DNA from: a virus
Direction: 5' to 3' (one strand)
IMG/VR virus record: IMGVR_UViG_3300031957_001675
Coordinates: 1-64,000 of that record
Length of the DNA stretch: 64,000 nucleotides
Shown here: positions 34,533 through 46,300 of the stretch, one piece after another
How positions within the stretch are numbered: position 1 is the first letter of the stretch
How the letters are laid out: each line of letters starts with the position of its first letter
Made by a program: the position numbers and the translations under genes
The notes under the pieces: model-generated
What the model saw: the letters and a program-made list of their open reading frames with translations, nothing else
The model's database searches: none
What the model was told of the DNA's origin: nothing

Positions 34533-37421
34533 TTATAAGCCATTTTGCTTCACGGTATATGTGTGGAAATCAGCACTCGATACAACCGTATTATCACCAG
34601 AATCTAATAGTTTAGCTGAAACCGTTAGGTTCATAGTTTGAATTGACTCTGGTAATGCCCCTCCGTCACCTTGACTTCTGATTTGGAATTGAACGGTATT
34701 TGAACCTGCATTCAAACCTGTTTCAGTTAAACTTACTGCGGAGGTCGTACTTACATCACTTGATACCACTACACCTGTTTGTGCTGTGCCATTTGAGGCA
34801 AACACCGTACCAGCACCAGCTGTAAATGGTAGATGACCCATATCTACAGCTACTCTAGTTAGGTTAGAACCTGCAGCAGTAAGTGTTACTTGTAACTTGT
34901 CGTTAGCTGCTGCTTGAACCGTGAATGTGAATTTATCACTCAAGTGAACCGTGCTTGAATCTAAATGTTGGTCGGTTGTGGATGAACCATCATCGACACT
35001 TATCGAACGAGCACTATCTGTAGCAAAGTTTGTCGTACCAGTGAAGGAACCATTTTGATGATTGTTTTCAGCTCTTACTTTAATAGCGTAAGTTTCACCT
35101 GCACTCAATGTTAACCCAACATCATCTTTAAGTGAAATATCTTGTGTGATACTTGCTCCTTGTGAGTCCGCGTTTACCGTTCCTTCTAAAGCAGCTCCTC
35201 CAGAAGCAGCTTGTGCATTAACTCTAAATGTTCTTGTAACTAGAGCGTTAGCTGTAATTCTAATTTCAATATCATCAGTTGCTGTTGAAACTGCTGTTCC
35301 ATTTATACTCGGTGTGCTTGGTGTATCACTTCTTAAACTCGATACAACACCACTACCATTAATAATAAAAACCTCTCCATTGAAGTTAAACGCTTTACTA
35401 TTACCATTGAAAGCTGTCGTTGTAGAGGCATTACTATAAATCGTATCACCATCTGATATACTACCAAATCGATATTTAGTAGCTGTTGCACTTGAGGCTT
35501 GTTCTGCACCCTCTAACAATGAATCGTAACCTACGAATGTACCAGACTTTCCAATAAGTGCAAATGATATGGCCACTACTGAAGTGAATGCCGGTGAGAA
35601 AGCAGAAATACTACTACCGTTTTGAGAAGCTCCTGAAAATAAGGTTACTTTTATCACATAAGTGTCTGCATCTGGTGCATTAAATGTACTTGCTAAACTT
35701 GTGAAAGCAACATCACCAGAAGCATTCTGTGATTGGTCTCCTCCCGCATCAGGTGATGTATGATTAACATCATTACCAACTTGTGTACTCGTATCCTCAT
35801 CATCAAATAATTCATATCTAGCAGAAGCGGCTGCGAACCCTTGCCAATTATAGGCAATCGTAAGTGAATTACTATTTGTATTGTTACCAGCTATGTCTGG
35901 TGTTCCAACACTATAAATTCGTGGCATATAATCAACCGATACGGTACCATCCGTAGCTGTTTGTTGACTTGAGTTACCATCAACCGTGTATCTGATGGTG
36001 GCATCACCTGCTTGGTCTGTTGCGGTGACCGTTGGTTGTGTTGCTGTTTGAGAACTAGGTGTTAAATCACCTGATAAACCTATGACTCCACTTGAGTCAG
36101 CGTGTTCCGTGTATGTCCCTTGTGTTACGTTGTCTGTTCTGTTTGAGGGACTAGCAATAACAAAACTTGTTGGGTAATCACCAGTATTATTATTATTATC
36201 GGTTGAGTAAATAGTCCTTGATGTTGACGGGCTTCCGTCCGAATTTAGATTAATCACGTTTTTACTTGTTGTGAGTAGAGGGAATATATTGAAGGCATTT
36301 GATTCTGCCTCATCACTACCATCAAAGGCTCTTACCTTGACGGATAACGTATTATTTGCTTGGTCAGGAGCTGTAAATGTTTGATTCTGATTAGTTACTT
36401 TTGTAATCGTTGAATTAGTTCCATGGTCATTTTGTAAAAGAACATTGTTATTATCTGCTCGTATCAAATCAACATCAACACCACTACTGAATCCTTGATG
36501 TGTAACAGCGGTGTTTATTGTGGCTCCAGAGTTTACATCACTAGGGTTACCTATACTGACTGCTTTTGAATAATGTATTTCGTGTTCGACTTCTGTTGCT
36601 GTTGCTGAATTTCTAGCTTGAGTAGGGTTACCATCTACCCTGAGATTTATTGAGAATCGACCAGGGCCTTTATAATTAATTGAAGGTGAAGCGTCACTGG
36701 TTGCAGTCAACGATACTGAATTAGCATATGAACCTTCACCAGCATTTAGACCGCCACTATCACCGTCTTCTTTGGCAAATGTCCAATTATAATGGTCTAT
36801 AGCATTTGAATTACCAATAGATGAAATCGTGTGTTCAATTGCAGTTATTGTGGTGTTAGCCGCTACAGTAGGTGTTGATGAGGCATCAGGGTCTGTTACG
36901 GCAACTGAGGCAATAGCATCGTGATAATTAATATTCGTTCCGTCTTGAGTCAAGAAACCTAATCTTAATCTTGGTGTGTAGGTATCATCCGTAAGAGCTA
37001 AACTCGAAAAAGTAACAGATACATTATCAGAACCATCAGGTGTACCAGTACCAGATGCATCAATATTATTATCACTATCAATAAGTTGAACCGTGTGAGT
37101 ACCTGTTTGTGTTGTATCAAAAGCTACTGTTAAGTTTTCACCATCAACGATATTGAAATCTGAGGTTCCAGCTGGTGTTGTAATGACAATACTACTGAAC
37201 TCATCTGATGAAAAGTTTGAGTCATAAAATTCTGAAATAGCGTACGGTGCGGCTATAAGATTTGACCTTGCAGTTGTTTGTGCACCACTACCATCCACAA
37301 TAGAACCTGAAGCAAATGTTTCTGATTCAGTTTTTAGTGATATATCAGTACCAGTAGAACCTGCTCTGTTAGTTCTGATATCACCTAAAGATATTTCACC
37401 TGAGGATGTTAAGTTAGCCAT
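34533..37421 (-). CDS. Large adhesin-like fibre protein with Ig-like repeats (962 aa)
   Basis: The start MANLTSSGEISLGDIRTNRA is a phage fibre-start pattern (SSGxISLxDI). The body is Ser/Thr/Asp/Asn-rich with repeated beta-sandwich-like units containing FNIVDGENLTVAFDTTQTG, NTTITAIEHTISS and TVDGNSSQQTATDGTVSV, compatible with Ig/PKD-type domains. There is no signal peptide, no S74 domain and no coiled coil. It follows the 1901-aa fibre by a TAATG overlap. It could be a receptor-binding or adhesin tip protein. The domain type is inferred from composition. Confidence 0.7.
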   Translation of the reverse strand: MANLTSSGEISLGDIRTNRAGSTGTDISLKTESETFASGSIVDGSGAQTTARSNLIAAPYAISEFYDSNFSSDEFSSIVITTPAGTSDFNIVDGENLTVAFDTTQTGTHTVQLIDSDNNIDASGTGTPDGSDNVSVTFSSLALTDDTYTPRLRLGFLTQDGTNINYHDAIASVAVTDPDASSTPTVAANTTITAIEHTISSIGNSNAIDHYNWTFAKEDGDSGGLNAGEGSYANSVSLTATSDASPSINYKGPGRFSINLRVDGNPTQARNSATATEVEHEIHYSKAVSIGNPSDVNSGATINTAVTHQGFSSGVDVDLIRADNNNVLLQNDHGTNSTITKVTNQNQTFTAPDQANNTLSVKVRAFDGSDEAESNAFNIFPLLTTSKNVINLNSDGSPSTSRTIYSTDNNNNTGDYPTSFVIASPSNRTDNVTQGTYTEHADSSGVIGLSGDLTPSSQTATQPTVTATDQAGDATIRYTVDGNSSQQTATDGTVSVDYMPRIYSVGTPDIAGNNTNSNSLTIAYNWQGFAAASARYELFDDEDTSTQVGNDVNHTSPDAGGDQSQNASGDVAFTSLASTFNAPDADTYVIKVTLFSGASQNGSSISAFSPAFTSVVAISFALIGKSGTFVGYDSLLEGAEQASSATATKYRFGSISDGDTIYSNASTTTAFNGNSKAFNFNGEVFIINGSGVVSSLRSDTPSTPSINGTAVSTATDDIEIRITANALVTRTFRVNAQAASGGAALEGTVNADSQGASITQDISLKDDVGLTLSAGETYAIKVRAENNHQNGSFTGTTNFATDSARSISVDDGSSTTDQHLDSSTVHLSDKFTFTVQAAANDKLQVTLTAAGSNLTRVAVDMGHLPFTAGAGTVFASNGTAQTGVVVSSDVSTTSAVSLTETGLNAGSNTVQFQIRSQGDGGALPESIQTMNLTVSAKLLDSGDNTVVSSADFHTYTVKQNGL

Positions 37422-40400
37422 TATAACTCCTCAAGTTTTTTCTTTAATTCATCAATCTGTTTTTGTTGTTCTTGAATTGCTCCAATCAAATGTGTAGTGA
37501 TTTTTGAATAATCGACTGTCTTGTGATTATCACCTTTTAGAAATTCTTTTGTTTTACCAATAGATACATTAGTTTTAATAACTTCTGGTATAATCTTTTC
37601 AACTTCTTGTGCAATAAGACCGATATCATCTTGTTTATCTTTTACAAGCCAAGTAAATGAAGATGGTTTTAATTGTAAAATTTTATTCAAATTATTTTTT
37701 AATGGTTTTATATTTTCTTTTAATCGTATATCTGAAGTAACACTTGTTGAGAATGCTGTAACATCATTATCAGCGTGAATATGTCCACCATCTGCAAATA
37801 AAACAGTAGTATCATTGTTGATTACAAATGATATACCACCACTATGATATAAACCATCATTAGCACTTCCAAGTTGAATTGCTGGAGTATTTTCATCACC
37901 ATTACCTGTTTTTAAATATTCACTTGTTTCGATATGACCAGTTGTTGTGATATCACTACCTACAGTCGTTGTATCTGATGCACCTAATTCTCTAATTTGT
38001 ATAGACCCAGTAACATGCACTGAACCCTGTGTTTCAAGTGTTTTTGGTTCTTCAGGTGATATTCGTACAAAAGTATTTGCTGAATTTTCTAATGTTGAGT
38101 TTCCTAATAAAACTGTTTGTATACCTGCAGGTGCTATTTCAGTTTTCTTGTTACTTGGTTGATGAGACATTGCTGTAAAGTAAGCAGCAATTGCTGTTAT
38201 ATCAGGTGTACTTGTGATTGTTTTACCACCTGTGATGTAACTTTCTGTAATACCGTTATTTGTAACTGTTACATCATCTATTTCAAAATAAAAATCTGTT
38301 GTATCTGTTACTACAGTATGATTAAACGATACGTTAACGTTTTTGTTTATACGTGTTGTTGAAGCAAATGTATCTCTATCGATGTTGAGATTAGATGATA
38401 GTACTTGAGTCGCCACAATACTATTATCACTTGCGGCTCGTAAAGTAATGTTACCACCTATTGTTGCTGTACCAGTGATAGTTGAATTATTACTAAATTG
38501 TGGTGAATCAACTGCAATTGAAATTCTTACAGTTGCTGTGCTCTTATAAACTTTATTACCACCACTTAATGTTACATCAGTAATACTCCCAGATGTTGTG
38601 TGTGTTGATGCACCTCCTCCTTGAGTACCTGTGAAGCCACCAAATAATTCTAATACATTAGATGTTTGTCCTGTAGACACATTTGTAGTGTCTGTATCAC
38701 CATTATTATTAGTGAATGAGAATGCACTACCATTCCAAGAGGCGTCTGTAAGATTACCAAGTGCTATACTTGCACTATATGAATTACCACCAGCCGATAG
38801 AATAATATTTGCTGGTGTGAAATCTGGTACAAATTCAGCAACAAAACTACCACTTGTAATCGTGATATTAGGTGAATCTTGATTTGCATCTAATTCTATA
38901 ATGTTGTTTACATCACCGATTGTACTACCATCAATGTTCCAACCAGAACCAGTACCTGAACCAATAAACCCTGACGTTGCACTTATATTGCCTTTGAAAT
39001 TACCATCAGTTGCAGTCATAATCCCTGCTGTTGAAACACTAAATGAAGGAAAGTTAATATTTAAACCACCTGTAGAACCACTAATGAAGTTATTCAAACC
39101 ACCTAATACAAATTCTGGTGTATTGAATCGTACAGCAGAACCTGAGATATCAAGTGTACCAGTATCACTATCCCAAATAAAAGAACTTTTTAAACTGAAA
39201 TCACCACTTGAACTTACGTAAAAACCAGTATCATCATTACCGTGACTACCTGCTCCTATAAATAATTTTTGAGCACCCATACTAATACCACCAATAGAAC
39301 CACTGTTAGCTCGTATCATACCAGATAAAAATACATTTTCACTAGCAAGTCCAAAACCTGGGTCATCTGATATACCAACTTCTCTACCAAATGCTGACCT
39401 TTTTAAACCACTTAAATCACCTAAACGAGTTTTCATTTTTACATCATAAACACCACTACCTGTTCTTTCTACAAAATCCATAAACGGTGTATCACCTGTA
39501 GACGGGTTAGCATTTAATAGCATATAACCACTACCTGTTGTATTACTTCCAGTACCGCCTAGATAACGACCAGTTGATACTAAAACTTGACCTGGTGTAT
39601 ATGTTTCTCTTGGTGAAAGAAAACTTGCAATCATTGCAGCTTCTCTTGATAATTGTCCAACGACTGCATTATCTGAATGAGCAGCTTTTTGACTACCATC
39701 TGCTCCTCTAATAACTTCAATTTTTGTATCAAGTGATGCAGTCATCACTTTCATATATTCATGGTCAATTTTAATAATTGACCTTTCAAGTAACGGAGCA
39801 TTATCATCGACTGTTAATACAGTTTGTTCAGCATCTATAGCTCCATCTAAATTCGTAATAGATGATGTATATGAACTTGATATTTCATTCGTTTCTCTAT
39901 CTACAAATAATGTACCAACAAAATTAGTATCTGAAGCTGAATCTTCTCTACTCGAAGAAGTTACTTTCATAAATTCTTTTGTAAAACCTGTATTACTAAT
40001 TTTCTTTGCGAAAATTATTTCATCAGGTCTAAATCCACTTACATTCTCACATACTATTTCATCATCTGATGCTGCAACAGATTTAGTTACTACAGTAGAA
40101 TTTGCAATCCATACTTGACCACCGACTGCATTTACTGTTTCTTTTTCAAATGTTGTTGTTCTTAATGTACCTCTAATTCTAGCATTTCCAAATTCAGCAA
40201 AACTAGCACCATCACCACCATCTGCAGTTATTATGAATCCATCAAACTGTGGTTCGTAATCGTTTGATTCTATATAACCTGAATTGTGTATAGTAAGATT
40301 ACCACTTGATATTTGTGAATCAGATATAGCCCACCCACCAACATTTCCAGATGAGGCTGATACTGCTCCTGCAGGTGTTACACTAAATGGTGCACTTGAA

Positions 40401-43126
40401 AATGTAGTATTACCTAATTGTATACCTGTATCAGCATCCGCTATAAATACATTACTTGTACTTGTGTCACCTAATTTTATAGATTTATCGGTTGTATTAA
40501 GAACAAAATCAGTTGCAGTTAAATTATCTGTACCTATACTAAACCCACCAATTGTACCACCAGCCTCTGCTGTGATAGTACCTTGCATCACTACATCACC
40601 ATCTGGTTGTAAATGAAAGTTACTTGATGTTATTTCAATATTACCATTTGAACCACTAATGAAACTACTGTCACCACCTAAAAAGAATCGTGATGAACTC
40701 ATTACTAAATTACCATTTGAACCACTTATAAATTGACCTGATGTTTTATTACCAAAAAAGAAACTATCAGTTTTAACTCTAAATTCTGATGGGTTCGTTC
40801 TGAATTTAAAGAAACTCTCATCATCACCAACTGTACCATCGTGTATCTCTAAACCTGCACCTGCGTAATCATCTGGTGCGTCTGGTAATACAGAACCACT
40901 AAATATCATAAATCCACCTTGACCAGCTGAAGCACTTACAAACCCTTCATAACCAATTGAACGCATATAAGCAGAGTTTGCACCTGCCATCTCGATACCT
41001 TGACCTTGTAGATTACCAATAAACAATGAACCTGTTAATAAGTTATCACCACCCTCAACAACTAATGCTGAACCTGATATACCAACGTTATTTACGAACG
41101 TTGTGGCTTCTGCCGTGTTACCATTTATATCATAATACTCAAGAAAGAAATCATAATTATCAGGTCTTTGTGTATTAGGTGGTAATGGTATACGAATTTT
41201 CATCTCATCAGGTGAAAATCCAGTATCTCTTGCGGGTTTCAATGATACATCACTAATATACCATTCACCAGCCTCAATTCTAAATTGAATTATTGTATCG
41301 TCATTTTTTACTGTATCTAATTTAAACTTTGGAAAGAACGTATGACTTACTCTAGGAAAATCATAACTAGTATAAGGTTCATCAGTTTTTAATTCTAAAC
41401 CTACTTTTTGATTTGTTGCGTTTGTTAATGACTGACCAAATGAACTAGCGTGTGTTATATCTAATCTACTATCAGCTGATAAATTAGAGCCACTTAAATG
41501 AATCATCAACTTTGCATATGATTCGACTTTACCACCACTATTAACCACTTTTTCAGTTTTTTTAGCTGTTGCTTGAAAACTAAGTGTATAGGGTATATCT
41601 TTTTTTACTGTAAAGGCATAATCTTGGTCTAACTCAAATCTACCAACTTCTTTATAACCTCTATAAGAACCCGATATATATAAACCATCTACATATACTG
41701 TACTTGTTGATACCGTATTGATTGTGCCAGTATTATTATCACCACCAAAACTATTCCAATATTTGTCAATATGGTCTTGGTCTAAAAAATAACCAGTTCT
41801 TAATGGAAACTTTAAAATATCATTATCAACTAATGTTTCTGGTGACTCTACAATCGTATCAAGTAAAACTGGAAACTCACCTTGAGCACTATCACTAGCA
41901 CCATAAACTTTCATTCTATAGACATCACCACTAAACGTTCTTAAATTAGAAATATCTAAATCAACAATTGTGTCGAATCTATAACTACTCGTTGTTGGTA
42001 CTGCCCAATCAAGATATGATGCTGAATAGCTAGCATACAAATTATCACTAGGTGATGATGAACCTATATCACTATACATTCTAAGTTCACCTACTGATGG
42101 ACTTTCGAATTGTAATGAGTATGGTTTTGAAGTTGTGAGTTGTTTATCACTAATTACACTTTCAACTCTAGCTTTATAAGTTGGAAATGTAAACATTTCA
42201 TTTATATCTTCTTGAGATACAGCACCTACACCATCATTACCAAAACCACTTAAAGTACTTTTTTCACTATCAGTTAGATTTATATTTGTAACTGTAATTT
42301 CACCACCTACCATTTTTGAGTTGAACGCTGGTGTTGTTGAGTATAATCTCATTTGGGGTGGTTCTGGTGATTCTCTTTCCTCTGACATACCTCTTCTTGT
42401 TAATACAGTGCGTTTAGAATATAAACCTGACTTATATTTCCACAAATTTGTTTCTGTTTTTACATCACCTGACGGTGTATCAGATTTACCACCTTCATCA
42501 AAATTTTCTTGTACATTTACCGCAGAACCAGTTTCAAATCTTTTACTTTTTAATTCTTTATTAACTATACCATATAAATTAGTACCTGCTACAAAAGCAT
42601 TTGCTGGTGGGTCTGATTTCTTTTGTGCTACTGTTGTTGATGTTGCTGAGACTGTTGGTTTTTTATAAAATAATATTGGTTGTGTATTGATAACTGTTGC
42701 AGTATCAATATTTACTTTTTTTAAATATCTTACATTATAAGTACCTATGAATTCATTTGGAATATTAAAAGGTACTTTTGTTTCATCAAGTTCACCTAAT
42801 ATAACAAGTTCTGCCTCACCTGGGACATTAAATGGTGGTGGGTATACTTCTACACTAATATACCTATGAGGTAGTTTTGGTGATATACCTTGACCGTATT
42901 TTACAGGTTGTACATAAACAGTATTACCACTTTTGTCTAAAATTTCTATTTTTAATGGTACATTTTTTTTCAAAAACTGTGAACCAAAAATCTTGAATGC
43001 AGACCTACCTTGCACAAATGTATCTGGTATATCTTGTACTATAAAATATTCATTTTGAGTATCTTCAATAAATACTTGAGTTGTATTTAGATTTTCGATT
43101 ATTCTTCTACGTGGAATAAATCCCAT
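37421..43126 (-). CDS. Giant tail fibre protein with C-terminal S74 chaperone (1901 aa)
   Basis: The N-terminal ~700 residues are beta-rich with several domains (VQDIPDTFVQGRSAFKIFGS near residue 28). The middle repeats short beta-helix turns (FISGSNGNIEITSSNFHLQP, SASSGNVGGWAISD). The last ~104 residues form an S74 intramolecular chaperone: SDIRLKENIKPLKNNL from Ser1798, IGLIAQEVEKIIPEV, then VDYSKITTHLIGAIQEQQ and a trimeric coiled coil. S74 domains trimerise the fibre and then cut themselves off just before the Ser. GGAGACAATTTA precedes the ATG, and a promoter motif lies 21 nt upstream. It is a side or long fibre; the receptor is unknown. Confidence 0.88.
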   Translation of the reverse strand: MGFIPRRRIIENLNTTQVFIEDTQNEYFIVQDIPDTFVQGRSAFKIFGSQFLKKNVPLKIEILDKSGNTVYVQPVKYGQGISPKLPHRYISVEVYPPPFNVPGEAELVILGELDETKVPFNIPNEFIGTYNVRYLKKVNIDTATVINTQPILFYKKPTVSATSTTVAQKKSDPPANAFVAGTNLYGIVNKELKSKRFETGSAVNVQENFDEGGKSDTPSGDVKTETNLWKYKSGLYSKRTVLTRRGMSEERESPEPPQMRLYSTTPAFNSKMVGGEITVTNINLTDSEKSTLSGFGNDGVGAVSQEDINEMFTFPTYKARVESVISDKQLTTSKPYSLQFESPSVGELRMYSDIGSSSPSDNLYASYSASYLDWAVPTTSSYRFDTIVDLDISNLRTFSGDVYRMKVYGASDSAQGEFPVLLDTIVESPETLVDNDILKFPLRTGYFLDQDHIDKYWNSFGGDNNTGTINTVSTSTVYVDGLYISGSYRGYKEVGRFELDQDYAFTVKKDIPYTLSFQATAKKTEKVVNSGGKVESYAKLMIHLSGSNLSADSRLDITHASSFGQSLTNATNQKVGLELKTDEPYTSYDFPRVSHTFFPKFKLDTVKNDDTIIQFRIEAGEWYISDVSLKPARDTGFSPDEMKIRIPLPPNTQRPDNYDFFLEYYDINGNTAEATTFVNNVGISGSALVVEGGDNLLTGSLFIGNLQGQGIEMAGANSAYMRSIGYEGFVSASAGQGGFMIFSGSVLPDAPDDYAGAGLEIHDGTVGDDESFFKFRTNPSEFRVKTDSFFFGNKTSGQFISGSNGNLVMSSSRFFLGGDSSFISGSNGNIEITSSNFHLQPDGDVVMQGTITAEAGGTIGGFSIGTDNLTATDFVLNTTDKSIKLGDTSTSNVFIADADTGIQLGNTTFSSAPFSVTPAGAVSASSGNVGGWAISDSQISSGNLTIHNSGYIESNDYEPQFDGFIITADGGDGASFAEFGNARIRGTLRTTTFEKETVNAVGGQVWIANSTVVTKSVAASDDEIVCENVSGFRPDEIIFAKKISNTGFTKEFMKVTSSSREDSASDTNFVGTLFVDRETNEISSSYTSSITNLDGAIDAEQTVLTVDDNAPLLERSIIKIDHEYMKVMTASLDTKIEVIRGADGSQKAAHSDNAVVGQLSREAAMIASFLSPRETYTPGQVLVSTGRYLGGTGSNTTGSGYMLLNANPSTGDTPFMDFVERTGSGVYDVKMKTRLGDLSGLKRSAFGREVGISDDPGFGLASENVFLSGMIRANSGSIGGISMGAQKLFIGAGSHGNDDTGFYVSSSGDFSLKSSFIWDSDTGTLDISGSAVRFNTPEFVLGGLNNFISGSTGGLNINFPSFSVSTAGIMTATDGNFKGNISATSGFIGSGTGSGWNIDGSTIGDVNNIIELDANQDSPNITITSGSFVAEFVPDFTPANIILSAGGNSYSASIALGNLTDASWNGSAFSFTNNNGDTDTTNVSTGQTSNVLELFGGFTGTQGGGASTHTTSGSITDVTLSGGNKVYKSTATVRISIAVDSPQFSNNSTITGTATIGGNITLRAASDNSIVATQVLSSNLNIDRDTFASTTRINKNVNVSFNHTVVTDTTDFYFEIDDVTVTNNGITESYITGGKTITSTPDITAIAAYFTAMSHQPSNKKTEIAPAGIQTVLLGNSTLENSANTFVRISPEEPKTLETQGSVHVTGSIQIRELGASDTTTVGSDITTTGHIETSEYLKTGNGDENTPAIQLGSANDGLYHSGGISFVINNDTTVLFADGGHIHADNDVTAFSTSVTSDIRLKENIKPLKNNLNKILQLKPSSFTWLVKDKQDDIGLIAQEVEKIIPEVIKTNVSIGKTKEFLKGDNHKTVDYSKITTHLIGAIQEQQKQIDELKKKLEEL

Positions 43127-43140
43127 TAAATTGTCTCCAT

Positions 43141-43218
43141 ATACTTATAAATATTTTGTTTAAAAATAATGAATAAGAAGTATGTATTTTTTAATTAAAA
43201 AGTATGTATGATATACTT
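43141..43218. promoter_or_regulatory. AAGTAT/ATACTT repeats between divergent genes (candidate operator)
   Basis: The hexamer occurs four times in 78 bp: ATACTT at 43141 and 43213, AAGTAT at 43178 and 43200. The ten bases AAGTATGTAT are repeated exactly at 43178-43187 and 43200-43209, 22 bp (two helical turns) apart. Spaced short direct or inverted repeats suit ribbon-helix-helix repressors, and the adjacent plus-strand gene encodes such a protein. Confidence 0.45.
43147..43154 (-). promoter_or_regulatory. Candidate late promoter element ATATTTAT (giant fibre gene)
   Basis: The coding strand reads AAAATATTTATAAGTATATGG, 21 nt upstream of the fibre ATG. It directly abuts the ATACTT copy at 43141-43146, so a protein bound to the repeats could block it. 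Confidence 0.5.
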
Positions 43219-43380
43219 ATTGATATGGAAGACAAATTTGTAAATATTAAGATACGAAAAGAATACCGTGATATGTTGAAAGATTATTCAAAGAATCACG
43301 GATATAAGATGTATGCTCTTATTGAAGAACTTATAAAAGAGAAGTGTACGAAAAGAATATTATATTCTAATCAAACATAA
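43204..43380 (+). CDS. Ribbon-helix-helix-like small regulator (58 aa), only plus-strand gene
   Basis: ATG at 43204 opens MYDILIDMEDKFVNIKIRK and the frame ends TAA at 43380; an internal ATG at 43225 is an alternative start. The order of a short beta strand (KFVNIKIRKEY), helix (RDMLKDYSKNHGY) and helix (KMYALIEELIKEK) is that of Arc/CopG/MetJ-type DNA-binding dimers. The ribosome binding site is weak. It diverges from the giant fibre gene and its 3' end overlaps the convergent gp47-gp46 gene by 14 nt. Repeats over its start suggest autoregulation and control of the fibre promoter. Family assignment is by pattern and not by alignment. Confidence 0.6.
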   Translation: MYDILIDMEDKFVNIKIRKEYRDMLKDYSKNHGYKMYALIEELIKEKCTKRILYSNQT

Positions 43381-46300
43381 TGTTACTATAATCTTTTTCT
43401 TTTTTAATTTCTAATAACGTATCAACCGCATCTCTCATTGAATCTATGTGAGATACGATTAATGTAAATTGAAATTGTGATTTGAGATATTGAAATAAAC
43501 TATATACTGAATTAAGGTTATCTGAATCCATTGTACCCCAACCCTCGTCAATAGCTAAGAAGTTACTTCGTGGTAAGTTACTAACGTTTATTAGTCCAAC
43601 ACGAACAGCCAAACTTGATATAAATCTTTCCATACCACTACTTAGTTCTAATGGCCAGATATTATCATCATCATATACAATATAGTTATTTATATTTTTA
43701 CCATCCATTTCAAATACCATCTGAAAATCTACAAGTTGAGAAAGTATATTATTTACTTCACCTTCGATAGTAGGCAAAGCTTTTGAAATTAAATCATAAG
43801 GTACACCATCACGTTTGACTGCATCAAGATAATATTGATATGCCTCATACTTATCTTCAAGTTCTTCTACTTTTTTAATATTATCTAATATACTACGTCT
43901 TTTTGTATCTACAACTTTAATTTCACCAAATATATTATTTGTATTATCTGTAACCATATCAAGACTGTTATTTATATCATCTAATTCAGATTCAACTTTT
44001 TGTATTTCATTTTCTATTTGCTGATTAAACATAATATCATTTTCTTGTTCATAATACTTAACTATTTTTTCTTCAATAGTTGTTAATTGATGCAATACAT
44101 TTTTTCGTTTCTCATCAAGTAGAACTTTACTACTATTAGTTTCACTCATCAAAGTTGATACTTGTTGTAGTTTATTGATATTATCATCTAAATCTAACTT
44201 TGCTTCTCTTAACTCAGATAGATTTTTCATCTCATAAGATATTTCATCCATCTTCTGTAAATGTTCTTTTACTCTTTGTTTATCTTTATCAACAGATTTT
44301 TGAGTCTCTATAGCGTCGAGTGTAAACGGATTTTTCATACAGTAATCACAATCTTCATCATACTCTAATATACCTAATTTTTCAATCTTATCTAATTTAT
44401 TACGAACTTCTATTTTGAGTTTAGATAATTCTTGATTCAGTTTATCGTGTTCTGCATTTAATTTTTCACCTTCAACAAATTTTTCATTTGTATTTTGTTC
44501 TTCGTGATACTTTATTTTTAATCTTATTTGTTCTTCTAATATATTGACTTTTTCAGTTTTTGAAATAACCTCACCTAATTGATTGTCAATATTACTAAGT
44601 GTAGTGGTCAATACTTCTTTATTTTCTTTTAAGTTGTTTATATCACCGATTGATTTATCAGTTGGTTTTAATTTTTTTGTTAATGTTATTATTTGACTTT
44701 CAATTAATTTCTTTTTAGATTGAATTTCATTTTTTTCATTTAATAGTTTTTTATGTGTCTTTTTAAATTCTTCTTTCTGTTCTTTAATGTCAGCTAAATC
44801 TTTTTCCCAATCATTTTGTTTAAAGTTTTTTAATACAGCAGATACGTCTTTTATTTCTTCTGAAGCTGTTGTCCATAATCTATCAAATATCTCTAACCCC
44901 ATAAACTGAGCAAGAAGTGTTTTCTTTTCTTTTTGAGTTTTTTCAATAAAGACAGAATTTTTAATTTGAGAAGAAAGAGCTGTTAGAATAAAATCATCAT
45001 ACGACCCTATAACTTTTTTAATATTATTTTGAGTACTTCTTCTTTGGTCACCATTCATTGATACTTTTTCACCAGTATCATCTATTGTGTAGAAATCAAC
45101 ATCTACTTTGACATTACCTCTTCTTTGTTTCTTTGCAACTCGTTCAATATAATAGTCTTGACCATCTATTTCAAAATTTACTTTACAGAAAAAATCTTTC
45201 TTTTTATTATTAAGAACGTTTTCAGCTTTAAATGCTCTAGCACACGTATCAAATAAACAAAATGATAGAGCATCTAGGAGTGATGATTTACCTGCTGCAT
45301 TAGGAGCAAACATACCAACAATACCATTTAATTTAGTAAAGTCTACTTTATTGTTTTCACCATAACTAAACATATTAGAAAACTCAAAATGTTTAAGTTT
45401 CCAATTTACATTTCTATAAACTTCTTCTTCTGGTATAATCTGATTTAATGATTCATTAATATTTTTTATTTTTAATAAAACATCATCACTCACAATATGA
45501 TTATTACTAAGATATTCTCTTATTAAGTTGAATTGAACATCAGTGCTATTTATATCTCCTACTGATATTTTATCGTTTCTAACTCTATCGTTATTATAAA
45601 TTGTATCAGTTCTGGTAACTGACATTTCTTCTACACCATATCTATCGTGAATCACTGCAAGAGCTTTTTTAAGTTCTGTTGCTGATGTGTTTGCCACACG
45701 AACTCTAAGTCTTGCCTTAGTTGGCATATCATCTACATCTGGTACGATACCTTTATCTATATCTAAAGTGTAATAACCATAATCATTTTTTACTTCAATA
45801 TATTCAGATGTTCTCTTTGGTACATCCCATAAAAGATATCCATGAGATAGTCCTTCTCCGTGATTTTGTTGAACTAGAGAACCGCAGTAAGAAATAGTTT
45901 CTTCTTTATTTAAATGTTGTCTTTTATGAATATCACCGAGTAACCCTAAATCATAACCTTTAAACTTTGTAATCTTCACATCCGAGGGTAGTCTAAAACC
46001 TAAATCAGTTTCACATCTATCTACTGTACCGTGAAACAAAACAACTTTAGTATCACCTTCTACTTGGTCGGCTGTGATAAAATCTTTCTCATCAGTCCAA
46101 CAATCCCATACTACAAATGTTGTATCAGCACATTTATATACACCACTATCTTTTAGATAATGTAAGTTAGGGTGATTTAAATTATTAACAATTGGTGTCA
46201 ATACATCAAGTCGAGAGCGATTATTTAGATTACAATCGTGATTACCTGCTATAATAATAGTAGGTACAATATCTGCTAGATTTTTAAATAACCTTGATAA

